The notes beneath the pieces are model-generated. The model saw only the letters and a program-made list of their open reading frames with translations, did not search any database and was not told where the DNA came from. 8,358 nucleotides of DNA, from contig CAZKKV010000032.1 of the NCBI GenBank assembly GCA_964553705.1, positions 1 to 8,358 on the forward strand, given 5' to 3'. This document shows, one piece after another, positions 1-4,223 of the stretch. Numbering within the stretch: position 1 is the stretch's first letter; every line of letters starts with the position of its first letter. Source of the DNA: CAYXNZ01 sp964553705 (GTDB taxonomy: Bacteria > Patescibacteriota > Patescibacteriia > Patescibacteriales > GWC2-42-12). The translations under genes and the position numbers were made by a program.

Positions 1-7
1 AAAACAA

Positions 8-113
8 GCGCCCATAGCTTCCGCCTACGCTAAAGCTTCGGAGGACAAGCAGTGGTTAGATAGCACTCCGGTTGTACCGGAGGGGTCAACGATAAAAACT
101 TATCTGTGCGCCA
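8..113 (+). pseudogene. Degenerate tRNA-Ile-like copy with D-arm insertion
   Basis: The acceptor strand GCGCCCA (8-14) and TAGCT match the intact tRNA-Ile at 125. The match then breaks for 30 nt (20-49) and resumes at CAGTGGTTAGA (50-60). An anticodon-like stem CTCCG/CGGAG (66-70, 78-82) encloses loop GTTGTAC, which would read TGT as anticodon. The T arm has a good stem (GATAA/TTATC) but only a 4-nt loop instead of 7. The 3' acceptor strand TGTGCGC (105-111) has one mismatch to the 5' strand. The inserted D arm and broken T loop point to a dead copy. A spliced or unusual functional tRNA cannot be excluded from sequence alone. Confidence 0.75.
20..49 (+). repeat. Palindromic insert inside tRNA copy D arm
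   Basis: Thirty bases lie exactly between TAGCT and CAGT of the tRNA D arm. The insert is an imperfect hairpin: CCGCC near its start faces GGAGG near its end, around a GCTAAAGC-like centre, followed by ACAAG. It is more GC-rich than the surrounding genome. From memory it resembles short dispersed palindromes common in some Patescibacteria genomes; that resemblance was not searched. A different insert occupies the same site in the degenerate tRNA-Val copy (578-611). Confidence 0.6.
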
Positions 114-124
114 AATCAAAACAA

Positions 125-197
125 GCGCCCATAGCTCAGTGGTTAGAGCACCGGCCTTATAAGCCGGGGGTCGATGGTTCAAGTCCATCTGGGCGCA
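125..197 (+). tRNA. tRNA-Ile (anticodon TAT)
   Basis: A full cloverleaf is visible. The acceptor stem GCGCCCA/TGGGCGC (125-131, 190-196) has seven perfect pairs. The D stem is GCTC/GAGC (134-137, 146-149) and the anticodon stem CCGGC/GCCGG (151-155, 163-167). The anticodon loop is CTTATAA with TAT at 158-160, and the T stem is GATGG/CCATC with loop TTCAAGT. The discriminator is A197 and no CCA is encoded (ACTT follows). Anticodon UAU would read AUA directly. Most bacteria instead read AUA with a CAU tRNA whose C34 is modified to lysidine by TilS, so this form is uncommon. AUA codons are frequent in the neighbouring genes. The 3' end (167-199) is repeated perfectly at 501-533. Confidence 0.92.
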
Positions 198-200
198 CTT

Positions 201-479
201 ATGAACGGTTATATTTATTTATTAGAAAGTTTAAAAAACGAAAAAAGATATTTAGGTTCTACGGATAATCCAAACCAAAGAATAAACGCACATAACCAAG
301 GAAGGTGTGATTTTACACAACAATATCGACCGTGGAAATGTATTTTAATTATAAATGTAGGGGATATTAATGAAGCTAGAAAAATTGAATATTATATAAA
401 AAAACAAAAAGAAAAATTGAAAGTAGAAAATATAATAAAATCGTTAAACAGATATTTTGAGACAAACACGCTCATGTAG
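201..479 (+). CDS. GIY-YIG nuclease domain protein, tRNA-nested
   Basis: A 92-residue protein made almost entirely of one GIY-YIG nuclease domain. Visible motifs are the GYIYLLES strand (Tyr4, Tyr6), RYLGST (Tyr17, Gly19), QRINAHN with the likely catalytic Arg27 and His31, and a later helix EARKIEYYIKK whose Glu63 fits the metal-binding Glu. Length matches stand-alone GIY-YIG proteins of the YhbQ/UPF0213 type. Family members cut DNA and include homing endonucleases and repair enzymes; the substrate here is unknown. The ATG at 201 is chosen because the in-frame ATG at 174 lies in the tRNA-Ile T arm. The start is only 4 nt after the tRNA end, without a clear ribosome binding site. The last codons and stop (TAG 477-479) fall in sequence resembling a tRNA D arm, so the C-terminus may derive from a tRNA. 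Confidence 0.8.
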   Translation: MNGYIYLLESLKNEKRYLGSTDNPNQRINAHNQGRCDFTQQYRPWKCILIINVGDINEARKIEYYIKKQKEKLKVENIIKSLNRYFETNTLM

Positions 480-531
480 ACAGCACTCCGGTTTACCGGA
501 GGGGTCGATGGTTCAAGTCCATCTGGGCGCA
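470..531 (+). pseudogene. 5'-truncated tRNA-Ile-like copy
   Basis: The tRNA similarity begins abruptly at GCTCA (470-474), the D stem, and lacks the 5' acceptor strand. It continues through TAGACAGCA and a hairpin CTCCGGT/ACCGGAG with a two-base loop where a 7-nt anticodon loop should be. A perfect T arm and 3' acceptor strand ending at A531 follow. The stretch 477-506 closely matches 58-87 of the first degenerate copy (TAGA.AGCACTCCGG and ACCGGAGGGGTC are shared), while 501-533 is identical to the intact tRNA-Ile. It is therefore a mosaic of both. It overlaps the GIY-YIG stop codon. Confidence 0.8.
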
Positions 532-565
532 CTAGAAAAAATGTTGTATTATAAAAACAAACAAT

Positions 566-657
566 AGATGCGTAGCTCCCGCCCAGCTTGCTTCGCAAAT
601 GGTCGAGCAGGCAGTTGGTTAGAGTCTTAAGTGCTCAGGATTGACATCGTAGAGATG
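566..657 (+). pseudogene. Degenerate tRNA-Val copy with D-arm insertion
   Basis: Compared with the intact tRNA-Val at 680, GATGCGTAGCT (567-577) corresponds to the acceptor/D start. A 34-nt insert (578-611) follows, then CAGTTGGTTAGAG (612-624). The 5' half of the anticodon stem is replaced by unrelated bases. TTGACATCGTAGAG (641-654), the anticodon loop and 3' stem half, is identical to 712-725 apart from small end differences. The T arm and 3' acceptor strand are missing and an AT-rich run follows. It cannot form a tRNA. Confidence 0.75.
578..611 (+). repeat. Hairpin insert in tRNA-Val copy D arm
   Basis: Thirty-four bases sit between TAGCT (573-577) and CAGTTGG (612 onward). They contain a short hairpin TTGC-TTC-GCAA flanked by CCA/TGG, and a CCCGCC start and GCAGG end. 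The sequence differs from the insert at 20-49, but the size, hairpin character and exact position in the tRNA are the same. Confidence 0.55.
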
Positions 658-679
658 TAAAAATTAAAATTAAAATTTA

Positions 680-756
<77 letters not shown>

Positions 757-796
757 AAAAAACGCATATAATTTAATTTTTAAATATGCGTTTTTT
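757..796 (+). terminator. Intrinsic terminator after tRNA-Val
   Basis: An A-run leads into CGCATAT (763-769), which pairs with ATATGCG (784-790). T791-796 follows, and the A and T runs extend the stem. The loop is 770-783. It ends the tRNA transcript, and by symmetry it could work in both directions. It abuts the hsp20 promoter. Confidence 0.8.
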
Positions 797-798
797 AC

Positions 799-827
799 TT
801 GCCAAAATCCTTTATTATTTTTATAAT
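799..827 (+). promoter_or_regulatory. Sigma70-type promoter of hsp20 operon
   Basis: TTGCCA (799-804), 17-bp spacer, TATAAT (822-827): one mismatch from full consensus with ideal spacing. The expected transcription start near 834 gives a leader of roughly 28 nt before the ATG at 862. This supports that ATG over the in-frame TTG at 799, which lies in the -35 box. No CIRCE-type inverted repeat is evident next to it. Confidence 0.75.
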
Positions 828-861
828 AAAATCACTTATAAAAATAAACCTAAAAAATTAT

Positions 862-1344
862 ATGTCGAATCTCTTTAAAAAAATTATTGGCATTGACGAA
901 AACAAAGATAATCAAGAAAATAACGATATTGATGGGGAAAACTACGAAAACTCATTTATATCAAACGAATCAGAGTCTGAAGAAAACGATTGGCTTGATG
1001 AAGCCAATTACGAAGAAGGTCAATTATCTATAGATGTTTATGAAAAACAAAACAAACTAATCGTTAAATCTACTATTGCTGGCGTTAAACCAGAAGATAT
1101 TGATATATCTATCAATAACGATATGCTGACAATTAGAGGAAAGCGCGAAGACACTGAAAAAGTAGAAGAAAATCAATATCTTTATAGAGAATGCTATTGG
1201 GGCGCATTTTCTCGATCGGTTATATTGCCAGTTGAAGTGCAAGCAGAAAAAATCGACGCTTCATTAGAAAACGGCGTTCTGACTATTATTCTGCCAAAAG
1301 CAAAAAGCTCAAAACAAATAAACATAAGAGTAAAAGAAAAATAA
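862..1344 (+). CDS. Hsp20/alpha-crystallin small heat-shock protein
   Basis: A 160-residue ATP-independent holdase chaperone of the Hsp20 family, expected in the cytoplasm as large oligomers. The first ~50 residues are unusually acidic and rich in Asn/Glu/Ser. The alpha-crystallin domain runs from about residue 54 (QLSIDVYEKQNKLIV) to about 150. It carries the hallmark ENGVLTIILPK (GVL at 138-140) and the substrate-side segment TIAGVKPEDIDISINND. The C-terminal tail has an INI (153-155) motif fitting the I-x-I/V element that docks neighbouring dimers. The start at 862 is set by the promoter. Upstream in-frame codons back to TTG 799 would add a basic hydrophobic stretch untypical of the family. 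No Shine-Dalgarno is seen. It is the first gene of a probable three-gene operon. Confidence 0.93.
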   Translation: MSNLFKKIIGIDENKDNQENNDIDGENYENSFISNESESEENDWLDEANYEEGQLSIDVYEKQNKLIVKSTIAGVKPEDIDISINNDMLTIRGKREDTEKVEENQYLYRECYWGAFSRSVILPVEVQAEKIDASLENGVLTIILPKAKSSKQINIRVKEK

Positions 1345-1355
1345 TTCAAAGTATC

Positions 1356-1574
1356 ATGATTATAAAAGCAACCGTTGATCAAATTACCGAAGGTAATGCA
1401 ATTTTAAACCTAGATAACGACACGTCTATTGTTTTGCCCTTAGAAAAACTGCCCACAGGAATAACTAAAGGCTCCGTCTTGATTATGGAAATTTTAACCG
1501 ACACGGAGCACGAAGAAAAAAATATAAAAAAAGCAAAAGTTATTCTCAATGAATTATTAGATGTTACCCCATAA
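1356..1574 (+). CDS. DUF3006 family small protein
   Basis: A 72-residue protein starting 11 nt after the hsp20 stop. The sequence fits DUF3006: an N-terminal strand (IIKATVDQITEGNAILNL), an acidic turn, then IVLPLEKLPTGITKGSVLIM, where the family has a conserved LP..xxxG D/S-hydrophobic pattern, and a charged tail. Known members are small beta-rich proteins of undetermined biochemical role, often near surface or secreted-hydrolase genes in Firmicutes. There is no signal peptide or membrane segment, so it is probably cytoplasmic. It overlaps or abuts the VanW-protein gene, implying translational coupling. The family assignment is by recognition of the pattern, not a search. Confidence 0.72.
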   Translation: MIIKATVDQITEGNAILNLDNDTSIVLPLEKLPTGITKGSVLIMEILTDTEHEEKNIKKAKVILNELLDVTP

Positions 1575-3465
1575 ACCTATGGTAAGCTTCAATATTAAAA
1601 AACTATTTCCAAGATGGTTGCTTATGACAGCGATCATTTTTTTTATTTTAATATTCATTATTTGGTTATCGCTGCTTGTTTACGAAAAAATTTACCAAGA
1701 TAAAATTTATCAAGGAGTCAATCTGGGAGAAATAAAACTAGGAGGATTAACAGAGGAAGAAACAAAAATTTTGATTAATCAATACGTTGATGACATCAGC
1801 CAGGAGGGAGCGACTTTTTATTACCAAAATCAACAAGCAAAAGTTTTTCCCTTGGTAGCTTCAGTCGATGGCGGATTGGCTTATCAAATAATAAGTTTTG
1901 ATACTCAAACAGCTATTAACGAAGCTTTTAATTTCGGTCGCAACAATAATCCTCTTATTGATTATCTTAATCAACTGCAAGCTCTGATTTTTAAAAAATC
2001 AATATTAATAAAAACCGAGTTTAATCAGGAAAAAATAATTGAAAATTTAAAAAACCAATTAAGTAGCTCTGAACAGCCAGCACAAAATGCCAAGTTAGAA
2101 ATATTAGATAAAAATTTAATAAACGAAAACTCAATAAAAATCATTCCCGAAGAATATGGCAAAATTATTAATTATTCTGTTGGCCTGAATGAATTAAGAC
2201 AAAAATTTGCTAGTTTAAACAATTCTCCGATAGAAATTAAATCCGAGACCGATTATCCCACAATTTATAAAAAAGATTGTTTAAATATCTTCAAAAAAAC
2301 AAAGGATATATTATTACTCCAGCCCTATATATTTAAATTCAGTGATCTCAAATGGCAGGTTGATACAAATCAAATTGTCGATTGGTTAATTTTGGCAAAA
2401 AATTCTGAAGCAGAAAATGACGATCTAATTTATGTTAATTTTGATAAACAAAAAGTGATAAAATATCTAGAAGAAACAATAGAAACAGAAATAAACAAAG
2501 AACCGATAAACGCAAAGTTTGAAATAAAAAATGGACGCGTCATAGAATTTCAAGCGAGTCAAGATGGATTAAAATTAAATAAAGAATTAACTTTTACTGA
2601 ACTTGAAAATAAAGCGATATTAAGCAAACAGACCGAGATTAATTTAATTATAAAAGAGGAAAAAAGCTATATCACTACAGAAAATATTAATGACTTCGGT
2701 ATTAAAGAAATTATCGGGACTGGTCATTCAAATTTTGTTGGATCGCCAGCTAATCGACGTCACAATATCAAAACTGGCGCTGACGCTCTTAGTGGACTCT
2801 TAATTAACCCTGGACAAGAATTTTCACTGAATAGCGCCTTGGGAACAATTGATGCCTCAACTGGTTATCTACCAGAACTAGTAATTAAAGAAGGTAAAAC
2901 TATACCAGAATACGGTGGCGGATTATGCCAAATCGGCACCACTTTATTTAGGACAGTCTTGGATAGCGGACTACCCATAACCATGAGAAGAAACCATTCC
3001 TATCGAGTGTCATATTATGAACCAGCCGGTACTGATGCAACAATTTACAGCCCTTGGCCTGATTTTAAATTTATAAATGATTCTGACTATTATATATTAA
3101 TTCAATCCAGAATTAATGGCGACGATATTTATTTTGATTTTTGGGGAGTGAGAGACGGACGAGTCGTCACTAAAACCGAACCCATAATCCACAACATAAC
3201 AAAACCAGGGCCGACAAAATATATCGAGACTCTAGATTTACCTTTGGGAGAAAAAAAATGCACTGAACATGCCCACAATGGAGCGGATGCTTATTTTGAT
3301 TATAAAGTTGTTTATCAAAACGGCGAGATAAAAGAAGAGAGATTCTCTTCACATTATGTTCCATGGCAAGAGGTCTGTCTAATTGGAGTTGAAAAATTAT
3401 CTGACCCAAGTCAAATTAATAAAAGTGATACTGCTTCAACAACGGAAATAAAAAAACAAAATTAA
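1561..3465 (+). CDS. Membrane-anchored VanW-domain peptidoglycan-binding protein
   Basis: A 634-residue surface protein. A short basic N-terminus and one membrane helix (about residues 19-41) act as an uncleaved anchor. Next comes YQGVNLGEIKLGGLTEEE, the typical opening of the putative peptidoglycan-binding domain (PG_binding_4), probably present twice up to about residue 375. A VanW domain follows (about 381-525) with its hallmark YGGGLCQIGTTLFR near 449-462, NHSYRVSYYEPAG, and FWGVRDGR. The last ~100 residues (KTEPIIHN...NGEIKEERFSSHYV) look G5-like. The architecture matches YoaR-type proteins, widespread in Gram-positives and Patescibacteria. The role of VanW in vancomycin-resistance clusters is unknown, so cell-wall association is the safe call. 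ATG 1561 overlaps the DUF3006 gene by 14 nt. ATG 1579, four bases after its stop, is an equally good start. Confidence 0.9.
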   Translation: MLPHKPMVSFNIKKLFPRWLLMTAIIFFILIFIIWLSLLVYEKIYQDKIYQGVNLGEIKLGGLTEEETKILINQYVDDISQEGATFYYQNQQAKVFPLVASVDGGLAYQIISFDTQTAINEAFNFGRNNNPLIDYLNQLQALIFKKSILIKTEFNQEKIIENLKNQLSSSEQPAQNAKLEILDKNLINENSIKIIPEEYGKIINYSVGLNELRQKFASLNNSPIEIKSETDYPTIYKKDCLNIFKKTKDILLLQPYIFKFSDLKWQVDTNQIVDWLILAKNSEAENDDLIYVNFDKQKVIKYLEETIETEINKEPINAKFEIKNGRVIEFQASQDGLKLNKELTFTELENKAILSKQTEINLIIKEEKSYITTENINDFGIKEIIGTGHSNFVGSPANRRHNIKTGADALSGLLINPGQEFSLNSALGTIDASTGYLPELVIKEGKTIPEYGGGLCQIGTTLFRTVLDSGLPITMRRNHSYRVSYYEPAGTDATIYSPWPDFKFINDSDYYILIQSRINGDDIYFDFWGVRDGRVVTKTEPIIHNITKPGPTKYIETLDLPLGEKKCTEHAHNGADAYFDYKVVYQNGEIKEERFSSHYVPWQEVCLIGVEKLSDPSQINKSDTASTTEIKKQN

Positions 3466-3511
3466 TTTCTTTTACTAATTTATTTATCCACAAATAAATA
3501 AAAAAATAAAA

Positions 3512-3629
3512 ACCGATTAAAACGGGCAGGTAAGAAAATCGTCGCTAGGAAAAATCTAGTGGGTACCAAATATAATCCTATCAACAAATCCCCATGCTTG
3601 TCGTACCAGCCCGTTTTAATCGGTCTTTT
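3512..3629 (+). ncRNA. Candidate structured RNA with long closing stem
   Basis: A perfect 16-bp inverted repeat (ACCGATTAAAACGGGC at 3512-3527 against 3609-3624) continues, after an A/A mismatch, with four more pairs (GGTA 3529-3532, TACC 3604-3607). Inside is a hairpin CGCTAG/CTAGTG (3543-3548, 3556-3561) with loop GAAAAAT, then a single-stranded region of about 40 nt. A CTTTTATTTT tail follows. It may be a small RNA, a structured 3' UTR or terminator of the VanW operon, or a MITE-like insertion. No known RNA family was recognised; SRP RNA, 6S RNA and tmRNA signatures are absent. Confidence 0.5.
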
Positions 3630-3639
3630 ATTTTCAAAG

Positions 3640-3970
3640 TATAATTACGCGATTTTTAATACTAGCACAGCTTGAATGTATTGTCAAGACTTATATCAAA
3701 AATAACTATAATATTAGCAAAAAATTATCAAAATAAAATAAAATTGCCGACAGTAATGACCGCCAACAGTAATTTTAAATTATGCGCGTAAAAAAATAAA
3801 AAGCTGTTATAAAAAACTTTTTTTGCAAAAAAATAACTATTAAAAATTATTTTTTATTTTTAAAATAATTAAAAATTTTTTATTAAAAATTTTTTCTAAA
3901 AAACATTGTTAAATTTGTTAAAATTTGTTAAAATTAAAGTATAAAAATTTTTTATAAATTTAAACCGTTA
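3640..3970. other. Very AT-rich non-coding stretch with TTGTTA repeats
   Basis: No gene of credible length on either strand. The stretch is dominated by A/T runs. It has three TTGTTA units at 3906-3911, 3915-3920 and 3925-3930 (spacing 9 then 10 bp, within an AAATTTGTTA repeat), and a direct repeat ACAGTAAT near 3749 and 3765. The third quarter (3815-3960) is almost pure A/T. It may hold the promoter of the histone-like gene: TTGTTA 3915-3920 with TATAAA 3940-3945 is a weak pair with 19-bp spacing. Confidence 0.5.
3681..3712 (+). promoter_or_regulatory. Possible promoter
   Basis: TTGTCA (3681-3686) and TATAAT (3707-3712) are good hexamers, but the spacer is 20 bp, longer than optimal. If used, it would give a leader of about 300 nt for the histone-like gene or start a separate small RNA. 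Weak call. Confidence 0.25.
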
Positions 3971-3992
3971 AGTTTGTAAAATTTTACAAGCT
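3971..3992 (+). promoter_or_regulatory. Palindrome upstream of histone-like gene
   Basis: A perfect 16-nt palindrome TTGTAAAATTTTACAA (3974-3989) is extended by G/T, G-C and A-T pairs to 22 nt. It ends 10 nt before the Shine-Dalgarno. Its perfect dyad symmetry without a loop suits a dimeric repressor operator better than an RNA hairpin. Which protein binds is unknown. Confidence 0.4.
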
Positions 3993-4002
3993 AACATTCA
4001 TG

Positions 4003-4012
4003 AAAGGAGGTG
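4003..4012 (+). promoter_or_regulatory. Perfect Shine-Dalgarno of histone-like gene
   Basis: AAAGGAGGTG, with GGAGG (4006-4010) 8 nt before ATG 4019. It fully complements the 16S tail and is by far the strongest ribosome binding site in the window; most other genes here have none. This suggests very high expression. A five-codon ORF (ATG 4000 to TGA 4017) overlaps it and is probably incidental. Confidence 0.8.
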
Positions 4013-4018
4013 AATGAT

Positions 4019-4138
4019 ATGGCCGTAAAAAGAAAAGCTAAGAAAAAAGCTGCTCCAAAAAGAAAACCTGCTAAGAAAAAAGCTGCTCCAAAGAAAAAGG
4101 TAGCAAAAAGAAAACCTGCTAAGAGAAAAAAGAAATAA
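4019..4138 (+). CDS. Lysine-rich histone H1-like mini-protein
   Basis: A 39-residue protein consisting almost only of Lys, Arg, Ala and Pro, with two near-identical units built on KRKPAKKKAAPKKK. This composition is that of the C-terminal tail of histone H1 and of bacterial H1-like proteins (Hc1-type, AlgP-type). Those bind DNA non-specifically by charge and compact the nucleoid. There is no globular domain, membrane segment or signal peptide. The start is secured by the perfect Shine-Dalgarno 8 nt upstream. The gene stands alone, with a long AT-rich leader region in front and a strong hairpin terminator behind, so it is probably monocistronic. A ribosomal-protein-like RNA-binding role is an alternative, since small basic peptides can also bind rRNA. 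Composition is certain; function is inferred. Confidence 0.82.
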   Translation: MAVKRKAKKKAAPKRKPAKKKAAPKKKVAKRKPAKRKKK

Positions 4139-4162
4139 ACTTTGGACTCACTATTTTAAACC

Positions 4163-4219
4163 ACAAAACTCCACACTTGCGTTTTTATAAACGTTGAAAT
4201 TGAAAGTGTGGAGTTTTGT
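4163..4219. terminator. Bidirectional terminator between convergent genes
   Basis: A 16-bp perfect stem (4163-4178 with 4204-4219; core AAAACTCCACACT) encloses a loop holding a smaller hairpin CGTTT-TTAT-AAACG (4180-4193). TTTTGTT closes the + strand side and the left arm gives TTTTGT on the - strand. It sits between the histone-like gene (ends 4138) and the convergent nuclease gene (stop at 4224), so it probably terminates both. Confidence 0.8.
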
Positions 4220-4223
4220 TATA

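Larger units (their letters stand above)
167..533 (+). repeat. 33-bp direct repeats flanking the GIY-YIG gene
   Basis: Bases 167-199 (tRNA-Ile variable loop, T arm, 3' acceptor strand, discriminator and two following bases) are identical to 501-533. The offset is 334 bp. Between the copies lie the GIY-YIG gene and the 5' part of a broken tRNA copy. Direct repeats of a tRNA 3' end flanking inserted DNA are the classical footprint of site-specific integration at tRNA genes. Unequal recombination within a tandem tRNA array could give the same pattern. Confidence 0.85.

Noticed and set aside
174..200. Upstream ATG start for the GIY-YIG gene
   Set aside because: It lies in the T arm of the intact tRNA-Ile; ATG 201 starts directly at the domain's first strand.
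392..598. Minus-strand frame of 68 codons containing PDGLEPSTPPV
   Set aside because: It reads antisense through the truncated tRNA copy and the GIY-YIG gene. The GLEPST-type peptide is a well-known spurious translation of tRNA complements.
799..861. TTG start extending Hsp20 by 21 residues
   Set aside because: The TTG is part of the -35 box and the extension is upstream of the expected transcription start.
3512..3629. SRP RNA, 6S RNA or tmRNA
   Set aside because: No GGAAG/GCAGCC-like SRP core, no 6S central-bubble layout, no tRNA-like ends or tag reading frame.
3749..3800. Tiny frames ATGACCGCC... and ATGCGCGTA...
   Set aside because: Only 11 and 5 codons, no translation signals.
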